This document shows, in pieces, positions 22,020-34,860 of a DNA stretch of 64,000 nt. The notes under the pieces are model-generated. The model was not told where the DNA came from, ran no database searches, and worked only from the letters and a program-made list of their open reading frames with translations. Position numbers and translations under genes: made by a program. The DNA comes from Immersiella caudata (lineage: Eukaryota > Ascomycota > Sordariomycetes > Sordariales > Lasiosphaeriaceae), in assembly GCA_030512335.1 (NCBI GenBank), contig JAULSU010000005.1, positions 2,728,001 through 2,792,000 on the forward strand. The letters run 5' to 3'. Position 1 is the first letter of the stretch. Each line of letters opens with the position of its first letter.

Positions 22020-24723
22020 ATGTCTGCCGCCGTATCCCAACAACCCCCCTCTATCCCTCCCCGCCCCTCTAGGAGTCAGGAGAAGGCCCCGAGCTCATCA
22101 ACACCAATGGTTCCTCCACGCCCCGCCCACCGCAAGGTCGAGCGCTCTCTGAGCCCGAGCCGCTTCGCACCCTCGCCCCTGAACGACAGCCCGCTCCGCG
22201 CAAAGTCCCCTCGTGCATCCCGCTTCGGCTCCTCCAATGGCGATGACCGCTCCAAATCTGTCGATTTGCCCGCCATGTGTGGCGAGGAGGGCATGGAGTA
22301 TGCCTCTCTGGCCGAGGAAGTAAAGCCGGCCAGCGAGCAGTCCAGCAACCCCGAACACACCCGCACCGTGGGCGACGATCTCAAGCTCCACGCCCCAAAA
22401 CCGTCCCTCCCTGCTGTCAGCGCCAAGCAGCGCGTCATGGCCGTCACCCGCACCGATAGCGACCGAGCTGCTTCGTTTGGCATCGGCCGACCCAGCAGCA
22501 ACGACGACTCAACCGCCGCGTTGCCCTCCAACCGCAGCCTCAAGAAGAAGGCCAGCACCACAAGTCAGCTGTCGAACAACACCGAGAGCCACGTCGATGA
22601 CGAGCATGGCATTCCTGAAATCGGCATCCAGGTCCCCATGTATCCCAACGCTGGTGACGTCCAGGCCCCATCCCCCGCCCCGACTGCCGAGAGCTCGAAG
22701 CCCAGGCATCATGCCAGGAAAACGTCGTCTCGTGGAAACCTTCCTCCTGGCAGCTATGGCCTCCACGGCCACGGTGTCATCCCGCAGGATAAGCTTGAAA
22801 AGGCGTATTATGAGAAGCATCCTGATCTTCTCAAGAAGGAGATCACTCCGCACCACCATGACCGACCCAATGATTTCTCCATGAGCAGGGAGGACCTGAA
22901 CAAGATCGTGAGGGAAACCGCCAGTCGCGGTTCGGGTCTGGGTGAGTTAATGTCCACCTACCTTTGCCTGCATGAACCCCGCTAACTCAGGTACCACAGC
23001 AGTCAAGAACTACACGAGCGCGCCCAGCGAGAATATTGCCTGGCAAGCTCTTGAGGAGACCACGTCTCGCGTTACGTCTCCTCGTCCGGCCTCCACCGAG
23101 GTCAAGGAAACTTCCACACCCTCGTTCAAGCTCTCCGACACCGATCGGGACGCCGCTGGTATCGTCCACGTTGAAGATAACAGCCGTCGCCGGTCTGTCA
23201 TGTTTAGCGACAGCTCCTCTCTGGCGTCTGAGGCTGGCGATGAACGCCCTTACACGGCACCAATTCTCGCCGAAGACGAGATCGCCAAGGATCCGGCGCC
23301 CTATGCTCAAGAGGCTGCAGTTGAGCCATCTTTGGAGCGTCGGGGGAGCGCCTTCGAGATGGAAGAACCCACGAGCCGCCCCACGAGCCGGCCCGCCAGC
23401 TTGTACAAGGAGCCATCGTACGAGATGCGCTCCACCCCTTTGGAAGATGTAGAGGAGTACGAGCCGCTCTTCGATGAGGATGAGAAGGTTAAGAAGCTGG
23501 CTGTGGAAGAGAAGATCAAGAAGGAGCACAAGCGCCGCTTCCCCAGCGCTGACGTCTGGGAAGATGCCCCCAGCAGTGTGCATTACACCGCGGAGGTCTC
23601 CACCCCGGAGCCATCGGAGGAGCAGGCGAAGGCTGGTGGTCCGATTGCCCCGCCCCCTGACCGGGACGGCGAGACACCGGCGCAAGCCTTTGCGCGTCAC
23701 CAAGAGGAGTTGGCCGAGAAAGAGGCCCGGGAAGGAGGTCCTGAGTGCTTTTTACCTGGTAGGAAAAAGGAGAAACCGTCGTGGGTTCAGCATCAGCCGC
23801 ATCTGGCTAGCAGCGAGCCCGCGCCTCGTCCACCGATGGCACAGCGCTTCCCGAGCCGCGATGTGTGGGAGGATACCCCCGAGAGCGCGAAGTTGGAGAC
23901 CACTGTGTCAACACCGCATCAAGATACCGAGTCGCCTGTTGAAACAACAACACCGGAGCTTCCGCAACCCGCAGCAGCCGAGAAACCCTCGGTCCCCCAG
24001 AGGCCCAAGCCGAGACAAGGTTCCGGGGATGGCAGCAAACCAGTGATCCCTGAACGGCCAAAGCCCCAGATCCCCGTCCGCCCTGCCAAGGCGGGCCCCA
24101 CCTCAGGCGGTCTAGAACCAGCCGAGGCCGCAGCGCCACCGAAGCCCAAACCGGCCGTGCCCGCCCGGCCCACAGGTTCCAAGATCGCCGCTCTGCAAGC
24201 TGGCTTCATGAACGACCTGAATCAGCGTCTGCGGCTGGGTCCGCAGGCACCGAAGAAGGTCGAGCCCGCCGCCGAGGAGGAGCCCGTGGAGGAGAAGGAG
24301 AAGGCCCCCCTGGCCGACGCGCGTAAGGGCCGAGCGAGAGGTCCTCAGAGGAGAGCGCCTGCGAAGAGCGCAAGTCCCGCCCCTGCCAAGGCGGAACCTA
24401 AAGCGCCTAAGCTTGTCTTCTCTCAGGCGATCACTTTCTTCGAACTTGATCCTGAGGAGGATGAGTTAAGTATTGGTTTGAAGCCTGAGCAACCCGAAAG
24501 CGCCACAGACGCCAAGGATGAGTCTGAGAGCAGAAAATCTGTTGAGGAGAAGGCCGAAGAAACAAAACCTGAAGAAAAGGAGGCAGAGCCCGCGGAGGAA
24601 CCTGCAAAGGAGGAGACTCAGTCTCTGGTTACCAACCTTGCAGGCGAGCCTATCGTCACTGAGGACATAAAGAAGTCCGGGATTGGTCTGCCGGTGGAGC
24701 CAGTCAAGGTCGAGGAGAAGTAA
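22020..24723 (+). CDS. AIM21: Aim21-family actin-patch protein
   Basis: Two exons (22020-22941 and 22991-24723) encode 884 aa. Aim21 proteins act at cortical actin patches, where the yeast protein works with Tda2 and capping protein to control barbed-end assembly during endocytosis. The protein is mostly disordered and Pro/Glu/Lys rich, as the family is. N-terminal PxxP segments (SIPPRPSRS, MVPPRPAHRK) and a cluster of similar motifs near residues 650-720 (VPQRPKPR, IPERPKPQIPVRP) suggest SH3 ligands. A conserved block reads GYGLHGHGVIP-like sequence with DKLEKAYYEKHPDLLKKE. A motif of the form RFPSxDVWEDxPxS occurs twice (DNA near 23536 and 23846). The start was placed at the first ATG (22020); the open frame extends upstream only from a TTG. 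The intron ends CTAACTCAG. Confidence 0.82.
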
Positions 24724-25342
24724 GTGGATGGTTAGTTGTCAAAGGTCCGGGAAAAGTTAGGAGGCATGCTCTGATTATTTCCCGCCATATCTACCACACC
24801 AACAGTTCCTACATGTCTGCTGGTGTGGCTTTGTTCACGTCGATGAGGAGCTCACGGTAGCAGACTCGCGCATTGTTATTTTATACAGCGCTGCTTTCGC
24901 TGCTTTTTACGTTGCTATTTTTTGTCAGTTTTCTGACTTGACATCCCTCCTTATCTACAGACAACAGTTATCACAACTAGAATAGCTAGCTTCTTTCTCT
25001 CATGGACTTGGAAGATGGAGAGAAAGGTGGATCGTAGCGGTGCCTTGCTCCCAGGCGACTAGGGAAGAGCAATCAATCATTGATTTATCGGCGAAGCTAC
25101 ACTCCAAGCATGGTGTCTTGTGAAATTGGACCAGGTTTCACAGACTATTTGCATAAAAATCTGTATCCCTCTATCTGCCCCGTGTGGCTAGCTGCCGAAA
25201 TGTACCATGTTTCCACCACCCATTCATACGAACTCCATCTACGTGTACGATACAACACCTCGCCAAGTACCACCAAAATCCCATACAATTGTCACGCTTC
25301 CAAACCACAGAAGTACCATCTCACAACTCCTCTCTTTACTGC
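24724..25342. other. Convergent 3' region between AIM21 and TRAPPC11
   Basis: AT-richer sequence lying between the stop codons of two convergent genes, presumably holding both 3' untranslated regions and polyadenylation sites. No gene or stable hairpin recognised. Confidence 0.55.
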
Positions 25343-28300
25343 CTACTCACTCTCCTCACCACTCTCCTCCTCTCCACTCTCGCTGTCCTCCTCGTCAGGT
25401 GGAACCCAAACCAAAAACGACCCATCCTTATCCAACTTCATACCCTCCGTAGGGCTGACCCTCAAAACCTTCTGGAAGTACTTATCCCTCACCACCAAAC
25501 CGGGCTTTATCCAGCCGCCTGTGCTTGTCCCATTTCCCAAGGGAAGCAGTCGATATGTGACGCTCCGTCTTGATACAGGGAGAAGATGCATCGTAGTCTG
25601 CTTCGGGCCTGAGAAAGCGAAGTCGTCAGAGGGTTCCATCGAAAGGCCAAAGGTGAGGAAATGGTTCGAGGCGTTTTCGATGATGATTTGCAGGACGATG
25701 AGAGGTTTACTCCCGTCCTTGAGGCGGATGGGAGAGGCTGAGGCGAGGACGCGGGGTTCGGTGCCGAAGAGGATGAAGCGCGGAACGGGGAGGGTAGTTG
25801 TATTTGGGGGCGCGTGAGGGGAGGTGAGGCGGGACCACTTGATGACGAGAGAGACGTCGAGAGTGGATTGAGAGCGGTCGTCGAGGGTGTGCTTTTGGGA
25901 GGTGATGTCAAAGGCGGCGTCCTCGATGGTTTTGGGCTTAACGACCCATCCTCCTTGGGGGTTGGGCAAGGAGGGGAGGGTGCGGATGGGATGGCAGCGG
26001 ACGGTTCGGGAAGTTTGGACGCGAATATCGACGTCATGGACGCGGAGGTCTTCAGAGGCGAAGGAGGCGTAGCGGGTGACGAGGGCCCAAGTTTGGGACA
26101 GGCCTTTGGGGAGGAGGTGGGTGTCATCTTCGGACGGATCACGTACGCCTTCGGGATCAAAAAAGCTTGGCCAGGGGTCAGGGTGAACGCGCGGCAGGAG
26201 ATCGTAGTTCGCTTCGAAGGGGTTGACGATATTGAGCTGGAATACTGCGGTTTGCGTAATGGGAGTGCCAGGATTTGTGGAGAGGAAGTAAACAACCTTG
26301 AGGGTCAAGCTGTACTGGGTTGGCTGCGGGATTGGCGGTACGCGAACGTAAGTGATGATTGACTTGGAGCTCTCGATGGCCCCGAGAGAGAGTCCAGAAA
26401 GTCTGCTCTCCTCCTTTCCTCCATCGTCGGATGATGTCTCATCCTGGCCAGGCGCCTCAACGATGAACACCGGAGGTAATGGTCCCACCAATATGGCATC
26501 CAGTTTAGCGGGCGCGTCAAAGTCTTCCTCGTTGACAATCTCAAACTCGAGTGTGATCGGTTCATCCGTGTAATACTGATCCTTCCACGTCAGGCCTACT
26601 ATTTCCATCTGTGGAGGCCTGGGCAGGACTCGGACAGCGAGGGGGTCCTCCCGGGGTATTCGTTTCGTCCGGGAAGCGGATAGGTACCAGAGGTTGACAC
26701 CGCGGCCTGGCTGAAGTGACTGATACTGGTCCAGGTCGAATGACTCCAACTGCATGTTTAAGGTGAGTGAGACAGCACATGTTTCCCCGGGTTCTCGCAA
26801 GGGAATTTGAACCCCCAAAACAATGGTTTGACCTGGCTCAAGGGACAAGTTGGCGTCTCCTTTTAGAATAACCATCTGTTCCTCATCCGGGCTGTCGGGG
26901 TCAGTCGCTGGTGCTTTGCCTTTGCTGGTCGCCGCAGTCAAGGAAACAGCGGACAACAGAGTACTTCCATGCTTTTGCTGCACATCAGCATCATCTTCAT
27001 GTTCGAAGATGATGCGATTGACGCTGCCGTTGAAGTCAACCTGGACACTGCTCAGACGAATGGGAGCGGAACCCTGGTGAGCATTAGACTGGAGGGTTAA
27101 TTGCCCGTTGGCGCTCTGGCCGGCCTTTCCCTCTTCATCCTTGAAAATGAATGATGATGAGACGAATGACAAGGTTTGCCCGTCTTCAATGTGGACATGG
27201 GGCCTGGATTGCGGCGACATCCCATCCAGCGACTTGGAGATGTCATAATACCACTTGGGCCTCCTTGTGAACTCTGCGAAGAAAGTCAGCAGCAACATTT
27301 CAATGTAATCGATTAACAGGGTAGGACAAAGGGGCATACCTCGATTCAACAACTCCCAGTCAATGGCTACCACCAAGGAAGCTTCGCCCACCATTGCAGC
27401 AGCTCCTCTTAAAATCCAGCTGAGCTCCTCCGCTATTGTCAACCAACCTTCTGTTCGGAAGGACATATCCTTCCAAAGAGGCCGCAGTAGCTCCACAACA
27501 CCATTCCAGTCTCTGCTTTTCGTGAGTTCCCTTGCGCATTCCAAGGATAACTCGGCAGCAAACCGTACTTGCTGCCTCTGCAAGAACTCCTTGCGTGCCC
27601 GCATGAGGCAGTCCACTATGAGGTGACCATAGTCCGTGCCTGGGACATTGTTTAAGGGGTACTCTTCGTGGGGTTCTGGACACATGTAAGTGTCATAGGT
27701 AAAGGCCTTGCTGGCAACGTGTGATGCGGGAGATGAGCTTGGTGGACTCCTGTCATCCTCTGGCATCGCATGGGCAAGGGCTCTTCGAGCATACAAATGC
27801 TGAGCTGCTATGCGGTACCAGTAACCAGGGTGGTGAAGGAACTCAAAGGGTTGTAGCCGCTCTCCCATTGCAGCCTTTTCGGGTTGGAGGTACCGCAGAT
27901 GGTGAGACGGGTCAAACTCTGGTATTGCAGCCCGTTCAACCAGATTTGCCATGACCACAGCCCAGCGAGATTCCCAGGCCTTCCATCCATAGTTCTTTGT
28001 CCCACGGCCGTGACGGTCTACGAAACCAGCCACCCTGTCTCGATGAAGCTGCCAGCGACGAGCAGCAGCGCTATGCTGCCCGCCGTATAACAAGCACGAG
28101 ATTCCGCGTATTGCAATGACATCGGCAAGCGATCGCGCCTCGTTCCACCGAGGACTCCAACTTGGGATGACCTCCAGGAGCTCCGAGCTCAACAAGCCTT
28201 CGTAGGCTTGGTCGTACGACCGAAGGGCATTCTCGTGCTCGGATCGGAACTCTGCAAAGACGGCCGACTTGAAGTCGTATCGGACATTCCACCCGGCCAA

Positions 28301-29225
28301 TGAAAGAGTCTGCGACGTCCCAGAGGTAGGTGGAATGGTGGGCTGAGGGGCCACACCTCGGCCCCTCTTCTTTCGGGCATGTCTACCCAGATCCCTGTAA
28401 TGGTCAACGGCTAATGGGTACAAGGTAACGAGCATGTTCTCAGTCATGCGCCAGAGTTCTTCTGTAGACTCGTTTGGTGGCACGAGGAACAAGGCCTTCG
28501 AGTCGATGCCGCAGCCCTTACGGATTGTCTCGAGGCGCTCCTGTAGCCCCTCGGTCGCCGTGGTGCGCTGATCGCTCAGAAGCACTACAGCTAGCTTTGT
28601 CTTATACCCGGACTGGCCTAGAAGCCCTTTGATGTTGTTCAGGTCCGACTTGATCTGGTTGTCGCAAAGTGTGGCCTGAGTGGGGTCCGAGACGAGGGTG
28701 TAGAAGCACAGCAAAACGGCGGGCACCAACGCCTGGTGCTTCTGCAGCCATGTCGTGTCGATCAGGCCATCGGGATACAACGACGAGACGGTGCTCAGGG
28801 GCGAGAAGGGAGAATGTAGGGCGGCCGGGGAAGCGGGTGGTTCGGCGCCGTCAGGAAGGCGTGCATGGCGGGGCGGCAGCAGCAGAGACTAGAGTTGCGC
28901 CGGTCAGAACCAAACGATACGGAAACACGGACGGGTGCTAGGCTTTACGAACCCTCTCAGCAGTCCTCACTCGGAATCGGTACCGTGGGTTGGTGGTCCC
29001 ATCCGGGCCTGACTTGACCCGGCGCGATGCATCGTGCTCCTGGATGTAGCGGAGCAAGCCGAGAGCTTGCTCAGTGTCGAGCGGTGCGACCTCGGATCGT
29101 ATGAGGACGCCATATTCCTTCAGCGCAGCGTCCAATTCGGTGCCGTGATCTGAGCCCGCCGCAACTCCGAGAGTGAGCAGAAGGGGGATACTGGGATCCA
29201 AGCTGCCCTTGGGATAGCCGTCCAT
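25343..29225 (-). CDS. TRAPPC11: TRAPP complex subunit 11 (foie gras/gryzun protein)
   Basis: Three exons, transcribed leftwards (29225-28971, 28888-27340, 27273-25343), encode 1244 aa, near the size of animal TRAPPC11. The protein is a subunit of TRAPP III-type complexes, which activate Rab1/Ypt1 in ER-Golgi traffic and autophagy. The N-terminus MDGYPKG and the WLQKHQALVPAVLLCFY segment match family starts. The foie gras region lies near residues 320-600 (WNEARSLADVIAIRGISCLLY; WESRWAVVMANLVERAAIPEF). The C-terminal third is gryzun-like, with beta-sandwich segments and an acidic tail. The ATG at 29225 has a good CCACCATGG context. Intron 1 (28889-28970) uses a GTGAGG donor; the gene also has a GTTCGT nearby, but the phase rules it out. 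Intron 2 (27274-27339) is 66 nt with no stop, so an unspliced reading stays in frame. It shares a 517-bp upstream region with DNA2. Confidence 0.88.
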
Positions 29226-29742
29226 GGTGGGACTTGGGAGCGCCTCACCGCGGGCGGTACCTCAGCTCACTGCTCGTGGATGATTCCCAGTCTCTGGACA
29301 TGAGGCCACGCAAATTCCAAGCCGACCGCACTTCCAACCCTGCCGGAAGCTGCTAAAGGGGAGAACGCAGTTGTTGGCAACGGAGTGTCGGCAGAAGCTC
29401 ACAGTTACAACAGCACTCTGTTCAATCGGCGGCCGTTGGAGGGGTTCCAAGCGTGGCTGGTCACCGAAGTCCAGCATCAGCCCGCTACATTAAATCTGGG
29501 GTCAGGGGTCAGGCTTATCTTATCAGTTAAGCGCACCCTTTGGTGGGGCAGCTGTCGGTCGCGGTCCCCGAGGTGTGCATAACTGAGACGCGTCTTCTCG
29601 CGTCACTCTCCGTGCGGGCTTCCCAAACACGCACCTGACGTCGGGATTTCCCAATTGCGTTGGTATTTTGGATGATCCACCGCCCAATCCCTCGTCGCCG
29701 ACATTGTACACACGGAGGGAACAACAACCATGAGCATCGACA
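29226..29742. promoter_or_regulatory. Divergent promoter region of TRAPPC11 and DNA2
   Basis: The 517 bases separate the start codons of two divergently transcribed genes and must serve both. An ACGCGT element lies at 29588-29593, about 150 bases before the Dna2 ATG, with a related TCGCGTCA at 29599-29606. ACGCGT is the core of the MCB element bound by MBF-type factors at G1/S genes in yeasts, which would suit a replication enzyme, but single hexamers also occur by chance. Confidence 0.5.
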
Positions 29743-32700
29743 ATGCCTCCTCTCCAGAAGTCGTACTCTGATCAGAGCAACAGGAACGCGAAGGTCAGTT
29801 ACACGCATCCACCAGTATTCCCCCACCAGTACCAGCCATGCTAACGGTCAACGTTCGCAGCGTCCGCAATGGCAGAGAACAAACAGCCATCCCAACGCTC
29901 AGCCTCCCGCACCGAAACCCTTAGTGCCCGTGTCCGAGTCGACGAAGAATAAACTGCAGGCCTTCCAGTTCGCACCTCCCAAAACCATACTGGACAAGAT
30001 CCCCGAGCCGCCGAAATCAGATAAGGAGAATGATATAGCCGCCCCGCCCCCGAAAGCAACACCACGAGCACCCCATGCTGTTGGCAATGCGGTAACTCCT
30101 ATCGCCCGTCTTGCGTGGCAGGACTTGCTTGGGGTTCCTGAAGAAGGCAAGATGGAGGAGGACGATACCTCCCCGAGCGAGCGAATCATGTGGCGGCCGG
30201 ATGATTCTAACGAGGTTTCCAACTCGTCCACATCACCAGTGCTCGGTAGGAAAGGGCGGAAGCGACGTGCAAGGAGTTCTTCGCCGGTATCGTCTCCCGC
30301 CACCACGAGAACCCCGGCTGTCAACGCTAAGTTGCGTGCGCCCGGTCTCCATACACCCCGTACAGACCCGGCGGTGGAGTTGTGGGACCGAGGGACGACC
30401 GGTGTTATGAACCCGTTGCTGGCCCGCATGATGGTCTCGTCATCGCCCCGTCCCCCAAAAGCGGACGGGTCACCGGTGACCGACAGATCACTGCGCAAGT
30501 CTATCAGCTGCGGTTCCAACTGGCCGAAGCGTCGCAGGATGGAGCAGCTGGATGTTGAACATGCGGCAAAGTCCCAGGACAACGAGCGACCCAATACCAA
30601 ATCCTCGCTGGTCTCTGCTCTCTTGCAGACTGTCGATGGCGAAATTAGGAAATCCAACACGTCCATCGAGGAAGAGGAGCAGACAAGCTCACCATCCCGG
30701 AGGCGATCTCCCCGGAGATCACGCACAGATGCACGACCCGTTGTTAGGCCCTCACCAATACGGGAAGCTCCGGAGCCCGATGTATCAGAACCAATGCGGT
30801 CGAGCTCGGCAGCCGTCGACGAGCCGGTGAACAATGCAGCACAACCGATGACAACGCGGGCTCCTTCAGACTACGGAGACGACGATTTCGGAGACGACGA
30901 CTTCGACGAGGACACTTTGATGGAGCTGGACACAATCGTCAAGCAACCCGCACACGCAGACACAACCCTTGTCGCAGCCGAGGAGTCGCCTCCCACCGTC
31001 GCGGCCTCGTGCCCTCCGAAGGCTATCGTGGATGACGAGTTCGACGAATTCGGAGACCTAGACGACGATCTATTCGAGGGCGCTGAAGGTTTGGTGGCTG
31101 AGGTAGAGTCCAAGTTTGTTTCCCAGGCAGCCGGTCAGGGGAAACAACAAAAGGAACTGCCGCGAACCAACGTTGGGGAGGAAGAGGATGACCCGTATGG
31201 CTTGGGTGATGACTTTGGTGATGACTTTGATTTGGAGGCGATTGAGTTGGCCGCCACACAGTCTGCTTCGCGTGCTTCTGCATTGACACATGTACGTTCA
31301 GTACGGTAGCTCGCATGATGAACATTGCTAAGGCGCTTTGCATAGACCAGTCAGAAACCTAGAGCAATTCAGAGATATCTTATCACGAATGCGCTTGAGA
31401 GCTATTACACGGATGCCCGGGGCCGCGAGTGTCCTGAGAAAGTAAGCTACCCTCCACGCTTGTAGTCCCAAAAACTAACACACCACAGCTGCTCCTCGTG
31501 CGGGTAGATAGAACAAACGAGATGAAGACTATTCATCTGAGGGACGACTGGTACGATACAGAGGCACATCCAAAGGCCTTCGTTCATGTCATCGGCGATT
31601 TTGAGTCTTCGGGACGATGCATTGTTGACAACAGTCAAAACATGCTTATCCTTCACCCCGACCAGCTGATTTCGGCCACGGTTCTGGCGGACTCTTTCAT
31701 GTGCATGCGACGGGCCGTTCTTCAGGACCGAGTCAAAGCCACAGGAGAAGCATCCCCACCATTAGTGTACGGAACCGTTCTCCACGAGATCTTTCAGGAG
31801 GCATTAATGGCGAACAACTGGGAGTCAAAATTTCTCGGCACCGTCGTCACCAAGACTCTCGAAAAGCACATTGAGGACTTGTACATCATCAAAGTCTGTA
31901 TGGACGACGCCAGAACCCATGTCTTGTCGAAGATCCCAGAGCTTCAAAACTGGGCGAGAACTTTTGTGTCTGCACGGCCCAGGCCTGAGGCCTTTGTTCA
32001 GGGACGCAACGGAGAGAAGGTCAACATGTGTGTGAGCAAGCTTCTCGACGTCGAGGAACATGTCTGGTCACCCATGTACGGCCTCAAGGGAAACATCGAC
32101 GCCACAGTACAGGTCACGATGCAGGATAAGTCAGGATCCAAGACGCTTACCGTACCCTTCGAAGTCAAAACCGGAAAATCTGTCAGCTCAACCCACCACG
32201 CCCAGACGCTCCTGTACAACCTGCTCCTTTCGGATCGATATGATGTCGAGATTGTCTACGGTATTCTCTACTACATGGAGACCTCGCAGACCCTCCGCGT
32301 TCCTGCCGTTCAGCAGGAGCTCCGCCATATGATCATGCAACGGAATCGCTTGGCTGTGTTCATTCGCGAGCGGAGCGTCCAGATGCCGCCCATGAAGAAG
32401 GAGAAGTTTGCCTGTGGCAAATGCTATGCTCAGACAACTTGCTTCGTTTACCACAAGCTCGCTGACGACGGCACAGGCGAGACCAGCGGCATGAAGGAGA
32501 AATTTGACGACGTCGTTCAACATCTTACGCCGACGCATAAGGAGTTTTTCCTGAAATGGGAGGATCTCCTGACAAAGGAGGAAAAGGAGAGCCAGAAGCA
32601 CCGCCGCGAGCTCTGGACTATGCTGAGCACGGAACGCGAGAGGGTGGGGAGATGTCTTGCAAATGTTGTGATTGAGGAAGGCTCAGCCTCGGAGGATAAG

Positions 32701-34860
32701 CAGTCGACCAAGATCAACAGGTTTTCCTATTCGTTTGTCAGGGAGATGGGCAAGGCGGGTCCCTCGTTTTTGGACTCACAGCTGGCGGTGGGAGAACCGA
32801 TTGTTGTGTCGGATGAGAACGGACACTTTGCTCTGGCCATCGGTTATGTGACTGCTGTTAGGAAGCACAGGATTAGTGTCCTGGTTGACAGGCGGTTACA
32901 TAATGCGAGGATTCGGCAGTCTGGGTTTGATGGCGTTGATAACCAGGTGTTTGCTAGCATCATGGAGGTTGGAACAGTTGGAAGCAAGCCATCGCAGTCT
33001 CAGGAGAACACGGCGCCGGTTCGGTACAGAGTTGACAAGGACGAGTTCAGCAACGGCATGGCGACGGTCAGGAACAATCTCGTCCAGGTCATGGCGGATG
33101 GGCCGTTTGGATCTCGCGAGATTCGACGTTTGGTGGTGGATCTGGCGCCCCCGAGGTTCAAGAGTGCTCCCACGCAGTATGTTGTCTCTGGCAAGGACGA
33201 GCTCAACAGCGACCAGGAGGCTGCCATCACCAAGGTCATGAGTGCAAGGGATTATGCACTTGTTCTCGGTATGCCGGGCACGGGAAAGACCACCACCATT
33301 GCCCACATCATCCGCGCCTTGATCTCACAGGGGAAGTCGGTTCTCCTGACGTCGTACACTCACTCGGCCGTGGACAACATCCTGCTCAAGCTGAAGCGGG
33401 AAAAGGTGCCCATCCTGAGGTTGGGAGCCGCAGCCAAAGTGCATCCCGAAGTTCGAGAATTCGCGACTCTGGCCAACCAACCTGTGTCCTCATTCGAGGA
33501 AATCCGCGAGGCCTGGCACGACACGCCCATCGTTGCCACCACGTGCTTGGGTATCAACCACCCGCTCTTCAACGAGCGCACCTTTGACTACTGTATCGTG
33601 GACGAGGCATCGCAGATTACCCTCCCCGTGTGTCTCGGCCCTATCCGCATGGCACGCACCTTCGTTCTCGTCGGCGACCACAACCAGCTGCCGCCCCTCG
33701 TCCAGAACGATGAAGCTCGCCTCGGTGGTCTCGACATCTCCCTTTTCAAGCTTCTCTCTGACACGCACCCGGACTCGGTCGTCAACCTTGAGCACCAGTA
33801 CCGCATGTGCGAGGACATCATGACCCTCTCCAACACGCTCATCTACGAGGGTCGTCTCAAATGCGGCACCGAAGCCCTCCGCCATGCCGTCCTCGACATT
33901 CCTAACCTCGATGACGGCCTCCGCCAGCGCCACTTCTCTGCTTCGACTTTCATCGCTCTCTCCCAGAGCAATCAAAGCCCGTCCAACCCCCCCCCAGGCG
34001 GCGCCTACCTCACCTCCCCGCAAAAGCACCGCCCCCCTCCCTCCTCGACCTCACTCTGCCGCGGCCCCCGCCCGGGCACCTGCTGGCTCCGCGACCTCCT
34101 CGACCCCTTCGCCCGCGTCCGCTTCGTCAACACCGACGCCCTCTCGGACTCGCGCGAACAAGCCAAAGGCAACCGCATCGTCAACCCCTGCGAATCCCGC
34201 GTCGTGGCCCAACTCGTCGACGCCCTCCTTGCCACGGGCGTTCCCGCTTCCGAAATCGGCGTCATGACACACTACCGCTCGCAACTTGCCCAGCTCAAAC
34301 ACCTCCTTCGCAACCATACGGCCCACGGCCAGAACATCGAGATGCACACCGCCGATCGCTTCCAGGGCCGCGACAAGGACGTCATTGTGCTCAGTCTCGT
34401 TCGCAATAATGAAAGTTGCAGCATCGGCGAGTTGCTTAAAGACTGGAGAAGAATCAATGTCGCGTTTACTCGCGCCAAGACAAAGTTACTTGTCGTGGGG
34501 AGTAAATCCACGCTGGGAGGCTGCGGCGAGGAGGAGATGCTTTCTAAATTCATCGCCCTCATGGTGGATAGGGAGTGGGTTTATGATCTGAGAGAGGGGA
34601 TGTTGGAGGGGCATTGGTTCCCTGAGGGGGGTGAGGGTACGCAGGGGAGTGTATATGGGGGGAGTCCGCTGAAGGACAGGGTTAAGATTAAGGTTGAAGA
34701 GGGCGTGGATGAGGGGAAGGAGAAGCCGTTGGGGAGGACGCCGAAGAAGAAGGGGATAGGGATGGGGAAGAAGGAGGCGAGGAGGGTGGGGGTAAGTGAG
34801 AGGGTTTTGATGAAGGGGAAACCGGTTTTGAGGGACGTTTTAAACGATTTGATGTATTAG
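29743..34860 (+). CDS. DNA2: Dna2, replication ATP-dependent helicase/nuclease
   Basis: Four exons (29743-29793, 29861-31291, 31346-31441, 31489-34860) encode 1649 aa. Dna2 trims long Okazaki flaps and resects broken ends. The N-terminal 490 residues are disordered and acidic, as in fungal homologues. The RecB-like nuclease domain carries acidic residues in GLKGNIDAT (about D730) and FEVKTGK (about E751). Four cysteines, C598 in SFMCMRR and C835, C838 and C844 in CGKCYAQTTC, fit the iron-sulphur ligands that frame this nuclease. The SF1 helicase part has Walker A GMPGTGKTTT (about 1120-1129), Walker B DEASQ (about 1231), GDHNQLPPL, DRFQGRDKDVIVLSLVR and NVAFTRAKTKL. The ATG at 29743 joins in phase 0 through GTCAGT...CGCAG. 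A Lys-rich tail ends the protein. The segment near residue 1340 is Pro/Ser rich and longer than usual between helicase motifs. Confidence 0.95.

Noticed and set aside
28889..28955. GTTCGT as donor of TRAPPC11 intron 1
   Set aside because: It is a weaker donor than the upstream phase-0 GTGAGG at 28970, and the GTAAAG just inside it would break the frame.
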